This document shows positions 45,240 to 54,162 of a DNA stretch of 64,000 bases, piece after piece. The stretch covers positions 1 to 64,000 of the forward strand of contig PHEH01000015.1 in NCBI GenBank assembly GCA_002841155.1, given 5' to 3'. Below the pieces are notes generated by a model. The model saw only the letters and a list, made by a program, of their open reading frames with translations. It searched no databases and was not told the DNA's origin. The translations under genes and the position numbers were made by a program. The first letter of the stretch is position 1. Every line of letters begins with the position of its first letter. Origin of the DNA: Alphaproteobacteria bacterium HGW-Alphaproteobacteria-18. GTDB taxonomy: Bacteria > Pseudomonadota > Alphaproteobacteria > Caulobacterales > Hyphomonadaceae.

Positions 45240-46573
45240 ACGAGCACGCCTTCATCCTTGCGGAACTTCGCCAACAGATAGGCGGGCGTCTCGTCGATCT
45301 TTTCCAATTCGCCGAAGGCAAACGCTTCCCGGTCGAGCACAATGTCGCGCGGGCGCAATGCCCGTGAGATTTCCAGCCCCTCCAGTGTCCGCGCGCGGGA
45401 AAAGGCGACATAGGCCTGTCCGTGGGCGAACATTCCAGAATCAAAGTCGATGAACACCTTGTCGAGGGTAAGGCCCTGCGCCTTGTGAATGGTCACGGCA
45501 TAGGCGAGCCGCAGTGGCATCTGCTTGAATGTGCCGACCACTTCGCGCTTCACCTTCTTGGTGTCCATCTCGAAATCGTAGCGGTATTTCTCCCACGCCA
45601 CGGGGTCGATCTCATAGGCCCGCCCGGCAATCTCCACGATCACCGAGCGCGCGCCAAAGCCTGCCACATGCGCCAGCGTGCCGTTCACCCAGCGCCCCTC
45701 GGGGTCGTTGCGGATCATCATCACCCGCGCGCCGACGCGCAGTTCAAGGTCGAGTTCGGTTGGATAGCTCTTTTCGTCGAACTGGCCCTGAACGGTGGCC
45801 GGGAAAATCTTCCGCTCCCCCTTGAGGCTCGCCAGACGGCTCTGATTGATGCGGAAGGCGTTGGCGTTGTTCGGCGTCAGCACGACATGCGTGTCAGACG
45901 CATCCGCCGCCGAGCGCCCGGAGACCAGCCCCTGCAGGATGGTTTCATCCGAAGGCGTCACCCGGCCTGAGCGCAGCGCGCCGAGCAGCGCCAGAAAGCG
46001 CGGCTCTGCCTGCCGGAACACATGTTTCAGCGCCAGCAGCGAAAACTCCGCCTCCCGGAAAACCGGCGCATTGAAGAAATAGGAGCCGCCATACCGGTCA
46101 GCCAGGATGGGCCGCTCCTGCGCCGAAACCACCGGCGGCAACTGGTGCAGGTCGCCTGACAGGATCATCCGTGCCCCCCCGAATGGCCGTTTCGATCCGC
46201 GGTTCAGTTTCAGGCTGCGGTCGATGGCGTCCAGCATGTCGGCCCGCACCATCGAGATCTCGTCGATCACCACTGTTTCCACCGCCCGTACAACCCTGGC
46301 ATTGGGCAGGCGGCGTATGTCCTGCGGCTCGACGAGGCGCGGTGGCAGCTTGAAGAAGGAATGGATCGTCTGCCCGCCGGCATTCATCGCGGCCACGCCC
46401 GTGGGCGCCAGAACAACGGCCTTGTCGCCGGCTTCGGCCAGGAATTTGCGCAGCAGCGTGGTCTTGCCCGTGCCGGCCCGTCCGGTCAGGAAGAGATTGC
46501 CCTGCGCGCCCGCCCCCCGTGCGACCCATTCGGCAGGCGCGGCATAAACCGTATCCGGGGTGGCAGATGTCAT
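45236..46573 (-). CDS. Pif1-like/Dda-type helicase (AAA ATPase)
   Basis: A 445-residue superfamily 1 helicase: Walker A FLTGRAGTGKTTLLRKFLAE, ALAPTGVAAMNAGGQTIHSFF (motif Ia), VIDEISMVRADMLDAID (motif II), ILSGDLHQLPPVV (motif III) and the late motifs LAYAVTIHKAQGLTLDKVFID and YVAFSRARTLEGLEI. Members resolve DNA structures such as R-loops and stalled forks. The start ATG at 46573 follows the GNAT stop by four bases, so the two are coupled. Small C-terminal tail is helicase-specific. Confidence 0.9.
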   Translation of the reverse strand: MTSATPDTVYAAPAEWVARGAGAQGNLFLTGRAGTGKTTLLRKFLAEAGDKAVVLAPTGVAAMNAGGQTIHSFFKLPPRLVEPQDIRRLPNARVVRAVETVVIDEISMVRADMLDAIDRSLKLNRGSKRPFGGARMILSGDLHQLPPVVSAQERPILADRYGGSYFFNAPVFREAEFSLLALKHVFRQAEPRFLALLGALRSGRVTPSDETILQGLVSGRSAADASDTHVVLTPNNANAFRINQSRLASLKGERKIFPATVQGQFDEKSYPTELDLELRVGARVMMIRNDPEGRWVNGTLAHVAGFGARSVIVEIAGRAYEIDPVAWEKYRYDFEMDTKKVKREVVGTFKQMPLRLAYAVTIHKAQGLTLDKVFIDFDSGMFAHGQAYVAFSRARTLEGLEISRALRPRDIVLDREAFAFGELEKIDETPAYLLAKFRKDEGVLV

Positions 46574-46577
46574 CCCC

Positions 46578-46997
46578 TCAGGGGCCGACAAGGCGCATCT
46601 GGCGCGCCCGTCCGGAGCCGCCGGTGCTGGCCACAACCTGCCAGCCCAGCGCCTCATAGGCGCGCCGCGCAATCATGTTTTCAGAATCCACATCCAGGCT
46701 CAGCGCGCCGGCCGCGTCCTGCCGGGCCACTTCCAGCAATCCGCGCGCCACGCCGCAAAAGCGCCAGTCACGGTCCACAAACAGATGGTCAACATAGTCC
46801 GTCGGCACCTGCAGCGTCAGAAAGCCGACAATGCCGGCATTGGGCTCTTCGGCCACCCAGGCAGGCTGGGTTTCCAGCGCCCGGCGCAAGGCCAGGTGTT
46901 GCCCCCGGTGGCGTTCCCGCCAGGGCATATCCGTCAGGCAATCCGTGAAGATGTCACGGCATTCGGGGATGTCCGCTGCTTCCAGCGGCCTGATCAT
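46578..46997 (-). CDS. GNAT family N-acetyltransferase
   Basis: A 139-residue GNAT protein (MIRPLEAADIPECRDIFTDC) with VDHLFVDRDWRFCGVARGLLEVARQDAAGALSLDVDSENMIARRAYEALGWQVVAS. The usual Q/RxxGxG/A loop reads RFCGVA. The ATG at 46997 has GGAG at suitable spacing; a longer start at 47024 has a poor site. It is the first gene of a two-gene unit with the Pif1-like helicase. Substrate unknown. Confidence 0.82.
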   Translation of the reverse strand: MIRPLEAADIPECRDIFTDCLTDMPWRERHRGQHLALRRALETQPAWVAEEPNAGIVGFLTLQVPTDYVDHLFVDRDWRFCGVARGLLEVARQDAAGALSLDVDSENMIARRAYEALGWQVVASTGGSGRARQMRLVGP

Positions 46998-47104
46998 CCA
47001 TCCGGCTCCGAAGTGAGTATACATGGCCCCCAAAGTAAGAGGGCAAGGCGCCTGCGTCCAGCGCCAAGCGCGGTAAAACACAGCTACGCACGGCTGCCAT
47101 GCGC

Positions 47105-47141
47105 TGCCCCGGCTGTCATAAGCTGACATGCCGCCGGGGCA
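47105..47141. repeat. Strong hairpin in the 47000-47250 gap
   Basis: TGCCCCGGC-TGTCA pairs with TGACA and GCCGGGGCA around TAAGC, with a four-base bulge. No T-run follows on either strand, so it is not a standard terminator; it may end or protect the LysR transcript. The rest of 46998-47253 shows no gene. Confidence 0.45.
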
Positions 47142-47253
47142 GGTAAAGGGAGTAGTTCCAAAATGTGTTTTGCAGGCGAACTGACCCGGCAGTGTATTCT
47201 TCGCTTTCCCGATGCCACTTCGTAAGCGCGGTTCATCGGGGTTTGATAACGAA

Positions 47254-48165
47254 CTAGCCATCTCGGCAGCTCTGCCGGACTTGCTCCAGAAACCAGGCGG
47301 TGCCTTCGTCAGTTTCACCCGCTCTCGTTGCGACGGAAACATTGAGTTTGCGCCCAATAAAGGGCGCATTGAGAATGGTGAGCCCCAGCGTGTCTGCGTG
47401 TCGTTCGGCCAGCCGGCGAGGGACCGTGCCAACGCCATCGCTTTGGCCGACCAGTGTGAGCACGAGGAGCCATCTGGGGACTACGGCCAATAAGCGCAGG
47501 TTTGCCGTATTCTCGGTATCACCTTCTTTGCCACCTTCTCCGGGCGCCAGCGAAAGTATGTGACTAGCTGCCATATATTGTTCCAATGAAATCTTTCGTC
47601 TGAAAGTTGGGTGTCCTTGGCGAACCACAACGCAGTAGCGGTCTTCATAGAGATGCTCCAGAATGACTCCCGGGTAATGAGATCCAAAGCGCCCAATGGC
47701 CAGATCGATCTCACCCTTCTTGACCGCACCTTGCGCGGCTTCATTTCCCAGGGAGCGTATATGAAACCCGGCGTGAGGGGCGGCATTGCTGAGCTGTTTC
47801 ATGAGTGCCGGTGCTATATGTGCAGCAGCAAAATCGGGGGCTGACAATTCGAAGCGTCGATTTGTTGTATGCGGATCGAACTTGTTATCCTGCCTCAATG
47901 CTGCATCGGCGAGCTGCACCAGCGCCTCTATCTGCGGGGCGAGCTGAAGCGCGCGGCGTGTCGGCTCCAGTCCATGAGGGCGCCGTATAAACAGGGGATC
48001 ATCGAAGAGTTCCCGCAGGCGCGCGAGCGCATGACTAACCGCCGGCTGCGACAAGCCCAGATAGTCGGCAACCTCACTGGCGCGCCGTCGCCTCAGCAAC
48101 TCGCGAAAGATCAGCAACAGTCCGCCATCGAGGCGGCGTACTTTCGTTGTATCAATATCTCTCAT
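47254..48165 (-). CDS. LysR-family transcriptional regulator
   Basis: A 303-residue regulator with an N-terminal HTH (LLLIFRELLRRRRASEVADYLGLSQPAVSHALARLRELFDDPLFIR) and a LysR effector domain beginning RRFELSAPDFAAAHIAPALM. The NodD/LeuO-type motif LDPLF-like 'DDPLFIRRPHGLEPT' places it near the LeuO/TcuR group. It is divergent from the porin gene, so it may control it. The local DNA is less GC-rich than most of the window. Confidence 0.9.
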   Translation of the reverse strand: MRDIDTTKVRRLDGGLLLIFRELLRRRRASEVADYLGLSQPAVSHALARLRELFDDPLFIRRPHGLEPTRRALQLAPQIEALVQLADAALRQDNKFDPHTTNRRFELSAPDFAAAHIAPALMKQLSNAAPHAGFHIRSLGNEAAQGAVKKGEIDLAIGRFGSHYPGVILEHLYEDRYCVVVRQGHPTFRRKISLEQYMAASHILSLAPGEGGKEGDTENTANLRLLAVVPRWLLVLTLVGQSDGVGTVPRRLAERHADTLGLTILNAPFIGRKLNVSVATRAGETDEGTAWFLEQVRQSCRDG

Positions 48166-48180
48166 GATTCGATTTCAATA

Positions 48181-48190
48181 TCATGCATGA
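48181..48190. promoter_or_regulatory. Palindrome TCATGCATGA between lysR and porin
   Basis: A perfect 10-bp palindrome midway in the 63-base divergent gap, preceded by ATTTCAATA. LysR regulators usually bind T-N11-A interrupted palindromes at such positions; this is a positional guess. Confidence 0.4.
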
Positions 48191-48228
48191 GCGCTCTGCG
48201 CCTAGTGTTCTTCGTAACGGAGGACACT

Positions 48229-49002
48229 ATGAAAAGCCTGGCAGTTATCGCCCTTTGTATTTTGAGCACGACGATCGCTAACGCAGATGAAGATCCGTCA
48301 TCGGAGCCTTATCTGAAACCCCCGAAAGACAAACTCTACACAACCCTTACTTACGCGACAGAGTACAGGTATGACGGCCAGAGCAATTCTTCCGGAAAAC
48401 CAGTTGCGCAAGCGTCTCTCTATTGGTGGCGTCCAGATAATTTTTTTGCTGGCGCGTTTGCCACGACCGTCGATTATTCGGGCTACTACGATCCCGAGAC
48501 CTCATACGAAATTGATGTTTATGCCGGATATAACTGGGATATCGGTGTGCCTTACTTTGAGATGGGCGGGGACGCCACACGCGTAACCGTCGAATTGATG
48601 GGGTCATTCTTTCCGGATCAGGGGCCGCCTGGCCCCACGTATGACTTCGTTCAATTGAAGACCATGCTCCAAAGCCGTCGAGGTCCTGTTATCGTCCGTG
48701 CAGAGATGGCGTACGTACCTGAAGCGTCCTATGGTGGAGGCCAGTCCTGGAAGGCCGAGGCCGGTGCCCGATATACTCTCAACGATTGGCTCGCCTTCAG
48801 CGGCGAGTACGGTTACCGCGAGACAGAACGGAGCTCAGATCGAAGTTGGTGGGACATTGGCGTAACCGCGACTTTTGATCAGTTTGACTTTGACCTGCGC
48901 TATTATGCGACCGACCTTGAATATGCAGAATGCGGTTTCAGTTCCAATTGCAAACCTGCCATAGTCGGGGCGATAAGCTGGCATCCGTGGCGAGGCCGAT
49001 GA
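48229..49002 (+). CDS. TorF-type putative outer-membrane porin
   Basis: A 257-residue exported beta-barrel-like protein. Signal MKSLAVIALCILSTTIANA-DED; the mature protein has many aromatic, alternating strands (LYTTLTYATEYRYDGQSNSSGKPVAQASLYWWRPDNFFAG, YEIDVYAGYNWDIGVPYFEMG, WWDIGVTATFDQFDFDLRYYATD), as in the TorF/TIGR02001 proteins. GGAGG precedes the ATG. Divergent from LysR. Probably a small-molecule uptake porin; cargo unknown. Confidence 0.82.
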   Translation: MKSLAVIALCILSTTIANADEDPSSEPYLKPPKDKLYTTLTYATEYRYDGQSNSSGKPVAQASLYWWRPDNFFAGAFATTVDYSGYYDPETSYEIDVYAGYNWDIGVPYFEMGGDATRVTVELMGSFFPDQGPPGPTYDFVQLKTMLQSRRGPVIVRAEMAYVPEASYGGGQSWKAEAGARYTLNDWLAFSGEYGYRETERSSDRSWWDIGVTATFDQFDFDLRYYATDLEYAECGFSSNCKPAIVGAISWHPWRGR

Positions 49003-49021
49003 CGAGCTGCAAAGCCAAAAA

Positions 49022-49051
49022 TTCCAGAGCCCCCGGGAAGGGGCTCTGGAA
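49022..49051 (-). terminator. Terminator of lpdA
   Basis: TTCCAGAGCCCC (49022-49033) pairs with GGGGCTCTGGAA (49040-49051). On the minus strand the stem is followed by ATTTTTGG, seven bases past the lpdA stop. It could also block transcripts of the convergent porin gene. Confidence 0.8.
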
Positions 49052-49057
49052 AAGAAG

Positions 49058-50461
49058 TTACATCTGCATCGTCCAGCCTTCGACGCCCATCGCCGCCTGG
49101 CGGACGGCTTCTGAAAGCGTCGGGTGGGCATGGCTGGTGCGGGCGATGTCTTCAGAAGACGCGCCAAACTCCATCGCCACGACCACTTCGGCGATCATCT
49201 CGCCCACGCCGACGCCGATCATATGCGCGCCGAGGATCTTGTCGGTGCCCTTTTCGGCGAGGATCTTCACAAAACCGACCGTCTCATGGTTCGTCCGGGC
49301 ACGGGAGTTTGCCATGAACGGGAACTTGCCCTTCACAAACTCGATGCCGGCGGCTTTCAGTTCTTCCTCATTCTTGCCGACCCAGGCGATCTCGGGGCTG
49401 GTATAAACAACGCTCGGCACGAGGTCATAATTCACATGGCCGGCCTTGCCCGCGATCAGTTCGGCCACCGCCGTGCCGTCGTCCTCGGCCTTGTGGGCCA
49501 GCATCGGGCCGGGGATACAGTCGCCCACCGCCCAGACGCCGTCTGCCACCTTGAAATGATCGGTCACCTCGATCACGCCGCGCTTGTCGGTCTTGCCGCC
49601 CACGGCTTCAAGGCCAAGGCCTTCCGTGTACGGCTTGCGGCCAATGGCGACGATCACCACGTCGGCGTCCAGCGTTTCGGCCGCCCCGCCCTTGGCAGGT
49701 TCGACAGCCACTTTCAATTTCGTCTTGGTCTTCTCGATGCCAGTCACCTTGGTGCCGAGCTTGAAGGCGAGGCCCTGCTTCTTGAAGGTGCGCTCGGCTT
49801 CCTTGGCGACTTCGGCATCGGCCGGCGGCAGGATGCGGTCGAGATATTCCACCACTGTCACTTCCGAGCCGAGCCGCGCCCAGACCGAGCCCATCTCCAG
49901 GCCAATCACGCCCGCGCCGATCAGCACGAGCTTCTTGGGCACCGCTTTCAGGCTGAGCGCGCCGGTGTTGGAGACAATCCGCTCCTCGTCGATCTCGATG
50001 CCGGGCAGGGTGGCAGGCTCAGAGCCGGTCGCGATGACGATGTTCTTTGTTTCCAGCACGCGGGTGCCGCCGTCGGCCAGCGCCACCTCGACCTTGCCTT
50101 TGGCCAGGATCTTGCCCTTGCCCTTGATGTATTCGGCCTTGTTCTTCTTCAGCAGGAATTCGACGCCTTTGGTCAGGCCTTCAACCACCTCGTCCTTCTG
50201 GCCCATCATCTGCGGCAGATCGATTTCCACCTTGCCGGTCTTGATGCCGAGGGTGGCAAACTCGTTCTGCGCGGCGCTGAAGAGGTGGGTTGTATGCAGC
50301 AGCGCTTTGGAAGGAATACAGCCGACATTCAGGCAGGTGCCGCCCAGCGTGCCGCGCATCTCGATACAGGCAACCTTGAGACCAAGCTGTCCGGCGCGGA
50401 TGGCGCAATTGTAGCCGCCGGGGCCGCCGCCGATGATGACGACGTCATAGGTGTCTGCCAT
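49058..50461 (-). CDS. lpdA: Dihydrolipoyl dehydrogenase
   Basis: E3 of 2-oxoacid dehydrogenase complexes, an FAD enzyme reoxidising lipoamide. The 467 residues have the FAD fold VVIIGGGPGGYNCAIRAGQLG, the redox disulfide GGTCLNVGCIPSKALLHTTHLF, NAD fold LVLIGAGVIGLEMGSVWARLG, and the dimer-interface ending with the active-site His-Glu (TSHAHPTLSEAVRQA). It is alone here, with no E1/E2 genes adjacent. Alphaproteobacteria often have several copies. Confidence 0.97.
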   Translation of the reverse strand: MADTYDVVIIGGGPGGYNCAIRAGQLGLKVACIEMRGTLGGTCLNVGCIPSKALLHTTHLFSAAQNEFATLGIKTGKVEIDLPQMMGQKDEVVEGLTKGVEFLLKKNKAEYIKGKGKILAKGKVEVALADGGTRVLETKNIVIATGSEPATLPGIEIDEERIVSNTGALSLKAVPKKLVLIGAGVIGLEMGSVWARLGSEVTVVEYLDRILPPADAEVAKEAERTFKKQGLAFKLGTKVTGIEKTKTKLKVAVEPAKGGAAETLDADVVIVAIGRKPYTEGLGLEAVGGKTDKRGVIEVTDHFKVADGVWAVGDCIPGPMLAHKAEDDGTAVAELIAGKAGHVNYDLVPSVVYTSPEIAWVGKNEEELKAAGIEFVKGKFPFMANSRARTNHETVGFVKILAEKGTDKILGAHMIGVGVGEMIAEVVVAMEFGASSEDIARTSHAHPTLSEAVRQAAMGVEGWTMQM

Positions 50462-50554
50462 GGGAATATATTCCTTTGATAAGGCTGGTGCGAATCTGGC
50501 GCCAACCTAGGCATTCTTGCCCCAAAATCAATCTGCAAAGGCCGGAAACTGGAC

Positions 50555-50917
50555 CTAGCGTCTGCGGATAAACAGCAGAATGCCCGTCAGGACGATCATC
50601 CCCGCTGCGCCGATAACTTCATCCATCCAGATGCTGGAGTCCGCCCCGGCCAGAATGAAGGCGGCTGACAGCGCGGCAAACAGCAAGGTGCCCAACAGGG
50701 AGAGGGTCGCGCCAAAGCGGGTATTCGCCGCGGCCAGCAAGCCGCCGATAATTCCGATGCCCGCCGCCAGGAACCGCCAGCCATTCAGCAGGTCAACTGC
50801 CTGCGCGAGCGAACTGCCCCGCGAGGTCATCAGCAACACCCCCTCCAGCCCCTGCCAGAGCAGCCAGCCAGAAAGAATGGCGAGCACAAGGCCCGCAATA
50901 CGGCGATATGTCAGCAT
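50555..50917 (-). CDS. Four-helix membrane protein
   Basis: A 120-residue predicted membrane protein: IAGLVLAILSGWLLWQGLEG, FLAAGIGIIGGLLAAANTR, ATLSLLGTLLFAALSAAFILAG and AAGMIVLTGILLFIRRR. No family recognised. It is followed by lpdA after 93 bases and preceded by another membrane gene after 68 bases. Confidence 0.7.
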   Translation of the reverse strand: MLTYRRIAGLVLAILSGWLLWQGLEGVLLMTSRGSSLAQAVDLLNGWRFLAAGIGIIGGLLAAANTRFGATLSLLGTLLFAALSAAFILAGADSSIWMDEVIGAAGMIVLTGILLFIRRR

Positions 50918-50985
50918 GGTGTTGCCTCCCCACGGGCGTTTGTTGCCGGAAGGGTAGGGCGAAGCGCGCGCGGCGGCAACGAAAT

Positions 50986-51636
50986 CTAGTCTTCGTCCTC
51001 ATCGGGGACGCCGTAGCGCGCCGCCATCCGCTCGGCCCGGCGCTGTTTCTTCCGGCGGGCCTGAGCAATGAACATCGCGCGCTGGCGCTGCACCACCACA
51101 TCGGCGATGAACACCGGCGGACGTTTGCGCGGGGGCGCAGTGGCAACCGGTGCGGCCTGATAGGCCACCGGCGGGGGCGCGGCTTCCAGCATTTCGCGCT
51201 CCTCGGCGAGTTCTTCCGGCGAGCGGTAGCGCAGCTCCCACACCGCGATCAGCAGCAGCGCGGCTGTCGCGGCCAGCCCCGCCATCGCGCCTTCGCCCGC
51301 GCTCGGGTTCAGCCACCATTCGGGGTCAAAATGCACCAGGAAAATCGTCGGGATCGAGGCGGCCATGCCCATGATGTACCAGAGCACAGCGCCCGGCTTG
51401 CGTGCGGCAATCGTGGCGGCGGCGGCGTAGTAGCAGACAGCGGCGAGCAGATAGGCCCCGCCATGGGCGATGCCGAGCTGGCGCCAGTCTACGGCCTTGA
51501 GGCCCCCGGCCACGTCATCCGTCACGATCCAGCCCATCACCATCACGATGGACGGCCAGCGCACAGCCGTCATCGCGCCGAACGCAAAGGCGATCGCAAG
51601 GGCGGTCAGCAGCAGGGAAATGAGGCGCCGTGGCAT
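50986..51636 (-). CDS. Membrane protein with basic C-terminal tail
   Basis: A 216-residue predicted membrane protein. The start at 51636 (MPRRLISLLLTALAIAFAFG) is chosen for a clean first helix; upstream frame is not convincing. Helices include AYLLAAVCYYAAAATIA, VLWYIMGMAASIPTIFLV and AMAGLAATAALLLIAVWEL, then a Pro/Ala-rich stretch and a very basic tail (AQARRKKQRRAERMAARYG) ending acidic. No family recognised. Confidence 0.68.
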   Translation of the reverse strand: MPRRLISLLLTALAIAFAFGAMTAVRWPSIVMVMGWIVTDDVAGGLKAVDWRQLGIAHGGAYLLAAVCYYAAAATIAARKPGAVLWYIMGMAASIPTIFLVHFDPEWWLNPSAGEGAMAGLAATAALLLIAVWELRYRSPEELAEEREMLEAAPPPVAYQAAPVATAPPRKRPPVFIADVVVQRQRAMFIAQARRKKQRRAERMAARYGVPDEDED

Positions 51637-51760
51637 CTCGCCCGCATAACACGGGTAAGGTAAGTGCCCGCTGAACGGATCGTTTGAAATTTCACCTATC
51701 TCGCCCAACGGCAGGATTGGCGGGCCGGGAAGATTTACGCCCTGCCCGCCACGCCGGGTG

Positions 51761-52486
51761 TCACACAAGCTCGGGGGCGGGCCACAGGTTCTTCGCGAAG
51801 TATCGGGCTGTTACGCGGTCCATATAGTCCACAAGATTGCCATGCCCCCGCACGAGGCTGGTCAGCGGCGTGTCGAAATACTCGGTGGCGCAGGAGATCA
51901 GCACTGCCGATACGCTGGCATCGGCCGCCGTCGGTCTGTCCCCGAACAGGAAATCCTGCCCGGCAAGCTGGCCCGCGATGGCATCCAGGTCCCACGCAGC
52001 CAGTTGCAGCCGTTCGGTTTCCGAATGCCGGCCCAGCCCGCTTTCATACTGCGTGGCGGCAATGCCATCGCGCACCTCCTGCATCACGCCGGCCCGGGCA
52101 GGCTCCGGCACGTCACTGAAAAACAGCGCTGGTCCCTTGTGAAAATTTCCGTCCTTCAGCCAGCGCTCCATCAGCATGACACCGGTCAGGTGGCCCTCGG
52201 CCATCCGCTCGAACGCCCAACTGGCGGCGCGTTCAGCCGCGTCCAGTCCGTCAAGCAGCGACCGGCCGAGCCGGGCCTCGACATGCGCGCGAATGAAATT
52301 GCTGTCCTGAACCAGCAGTCCGTTATCTGTCAGATAGGGCGCCTTGCGCTTCGATACCGAGTCGAGGTCGGCAATGGCGCGGTCAAAGTCGACCCCAAGC
52401 ATCTGCAACTGCATGTCCGATTTCATCACATAGGGGCTGGGCGAGGGGCAGTCGAACATCGGGCCCCATCCGTAAAGCGTCATCAT
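51761..52486 (-). CDS. Glutathione S-transferase-like protein
   Basis: A roughly 241-residue protein (245 if translation starts at 52498). MTLYGWGPMFDCPSPSPYVMKSDMQLQMLGVDFDRAIADLDSVSKRKAPYLTDNGLLVQDSNFIRAHVE matches the Tom37/FAX-like GST group, with a C-terminal all-helical domain (GDRPTAADASVSAVLIS). Enzyme activity is uncertain. It is divergent from a WYL-domain regulator, with a perfect palindrome between them that probably controls both. Confidence 0.85.
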   Translation of the reverse strand: MMTLYGWGPMFDCPSPSPYVMKSDMQLQMLGVDFDRAIADLDSVSKRKAPYLTDNGLLVQDSNFIRAHVEARLGRSLLDGLDAAERAASWAFERMAEGHLTGVMLMERWLKDGNFHKGPALFFSDVPEPARAGVMQEVRDGIAATQYESGLGRHSETERLQLAAWDLDAIAGQLAGQDFLFGDRPTAADASVSAVLISCATEYFDTPLTSLVRGHGNLVDYMDRVTARYFAKNLWPAPELV

Positions 52487-52530
52487 GGCAGTCTCCATTT
52501 CATCTGGTTGCGATGGGGACTTGATAGCAA

Positions 52531-52562
52531 CACCCTGCTGACAGCATGCTGTCAGCAGGGTG
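52531..52562. promoter_or_regulatory. Perfect 32-bp palindrome, operator candidate
   Basis: The whole stretch 52531-52562 equals its own reverse complement; the half-site is CACCCTGCTGACAGCA. It lies in the gap between the divergent GST and WYL-regulator genes, 17 bases before the regulator ATG. YafY/WYL regulators bind palindromic operators at such places. Confidence 0.75.
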
Positions 52563-52579
52563 GCAGTAGGACCAAATTC

Positions 52580-53305
52580 ATGAGACGCACCGAACGCCTG
52601 TTCCAGATCATCCAGGTTCTCCGGCGGCAGCGCGCGCCCGTCACCGGGCGGGCACTCGCAGAGGAACTCGAGGTCTCCTTGCGCACGCTCTATCGCGACA
52701 TGGCCGAACTAATTGCCCAGCGCGTGCCGATCCGTGGCGAAGCGGGCACCGGCTATGTTCTGGAGGAGGGGTATGACATGCCGCCCCTTATGCTGACGGC
52801 GGACGAATTGGAGGCCGCTGTCCTCGGCGCGCGATGGGTGGCCGCGCGCGGCGACGCAGCGCTGGCGCGCGGCGCACGCGACCTGATCGCGAAGCTGACG
52901 GTCGCCGTGCCACGCGAGCTACAACCGGTCATTGTCGATTCCGGCCTGCGTCCGGTCAGTCTCCGCAAGCGCCCGAAGGACAGCCTGGATGTCGCCATCG
53001 TCCGGCAGGCCATCCGTCAGCAGATGAAGCTCAGGCTCGACTATGCCGACGAAGCAGGCGCTGTGACGCAGCGGGCCGTGTGGCCCTTCCTGCTGGCCTA
53101 TTGGGACGAGGTTGCTCTGATCTGCGCCTGGTGCGAACTGCGCCAGGGATTCCGCCACTTCCGAACTGACCGGGTGCGCGCCGCAGAAATGCTCGGCCGC
53201 TTTCCCGAGCGCGTCGGCCGATTGCGCAGGCGTTGGGAGATGGAAAGCCGTGGCGAGCGTCAGCGGGCCGGCCCCGCTTTGTCCGCGCCGCCGCGTTCAG
53301 GGTAA
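52580..53305 (+). CDS. HTH/WYL-domain transcriptional regulator (YafY-like)
   Basis: A 241-residue regulator: DeoR-like HTH (RRTERLFQIIQVLRRQRAPVTGRALAEELEVSLRTLYRDMAELIAQRVPI), the YVLEEGYDMPPLMLTADELEA linker and a WYL-type domain (PFLLAYWDEVALICAWCELRQGFRHFRTDRVRAAEML). Starts at ATG 52580 at the usual family N-terminus. Divergent from the GST gene. Predicted to bind the 32-bp palindrome. The C-terminus is a short polar extension. Confidence 0.88.
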   Translation: MRRTERLFQIIQVLRRQRAPVTGRALAEELEVSLRTLYRDMAELIAQRVPIRGEAGTGYVLEEGYDMPPLMLTADELEAAVLGARWVAARGDAALARGARDLIAKLTVAVPRELQPVIVDSGLRPVSLRKRPKDSLDVAIVRQAIRQQMKLRLDYADEAGAVTQRAVWPFLLAYWDEVALICAWCELRQGFRHFRTDRVRAAEMLGRFPERVGRLRRRWEMESRGERQRAGPALSAPPRSG

Positions 53306-53377
53306 AGTTTGCCATTGGCCGCGCCTGCCTTGCCCTGCTAGGGAACACGCTGAAGCATACATATGGGAGAAGACAGC

Positions 53378-54151
53378 ATGGGCCGCGTTTCAGGTAAAAT
53401 GGCACTCATCACTGGCGGGGCGCAGGGCCTCGGCGAAGCCACCGCGCGCATGTTCGCCCGCGAAGGCGCAAAGGTCACGGTCACCGACATCAATGGCGCA
53501 GGCGCCGAGAAGGTCGCCGCCTCCATCAACGCGGCCCATGGCGCGGGCACCGCCTTCGCCTTTCAGCATGACGTGACCAGCGAAGACGACTGGAAAGAGG
53601 TTGCCCAGAAAGCCCATGACGCGATGGGCGGGCTCAACGTCCTCGTCAACAATGCCGGCATCGGCGGCCTCGGCTCGGTCGAGGACGAAACCTATGAGCG
53701 CTTCCGGAAAGTTCAGGCGGTGGATGTCGATTCCATCTTCCTCGGATGCAAATATTCCATCCCCCTGATGCGTGCCCATGGCCTCGGCTCCATCGTCAAC
53801 ATCTCCTCCATCGCCGGCATCATCGCCAGCGCCAATTATATCTCCTACAACACGGCCAAGGCGGCGGTGCGCCATATGTCGAAATCCATCGCGCTCCACC
53901 TTGCCAAGACGGGCGGCCAGATCCGGTGTAACTCCGTGCACCCCGTATTCATCAACACGCCGATCCTGGATGGCATCAAGGAAATGTTCGGCGAGGAAAA
54001 GGGCCTTGAAAAACTCGCCCGCCAGGTCCCCCTCGGCAAGGTCGGCGAACCCGACGACATCGCCTATGCCGTGCTTTATCTGGCCTCGGACGAATCCAAA
54101 CTCGTCACCGGCGCCGAACTGAAAGTCGATGGCGGCATCAGCGCGATGTAG
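53378..54151 (+). CDS. Short-chain dehydrogenase/reductase
   Basis: A 257-residue SDR. NAD(P) motif LITGGAQGLGEATARMFAREGA, Asp after the second strand (TVTDING, so NAD+ is likely), LVNNAGIGG, catalytic SSIAG and YISYNTAKAAVRHM (Ser, Tyr, Lys) and a C-terminal LVTGAELKVDGGISAM. Similar to 3-oxoacyl/hydroxysteroid-type enzymes. GGAGAAG precedes ATG 53378; an earlier in-frame ATG (53363) is possible. Substrate unknown. Confidence 0.92.
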   Translation: MGRVSGKMALITGGAQGLGEATARMFAREGAKVTVTDINGAGAEKVAASINAAHGAGTAFAFQHDVTSEDDWKEVAQKAHDAMGGLNVLVNNAGIGGLGSVEDETYERFRKVQAVDVDSIFLGCKYSIPLMRAHGLGSIVNISSIAGIIASANYISYNTAKAAVRHMSKSIALHLAKTGGQIRCNSVHPVFINTPILDGIKEMFGEEKGLEKLARQVPLGKVGEPDDIAYAVLYLASDESKLVTGAELKVDGGISAM

Positions 54152-54162
54152 CGCCTTGTGAG

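Noticed and set aside
49124-50479. A 451-codon plus-strand frame opposite lpdA
   Set aside because: Antisense shadow; Ala/His/Asp-rich composition with no family features.
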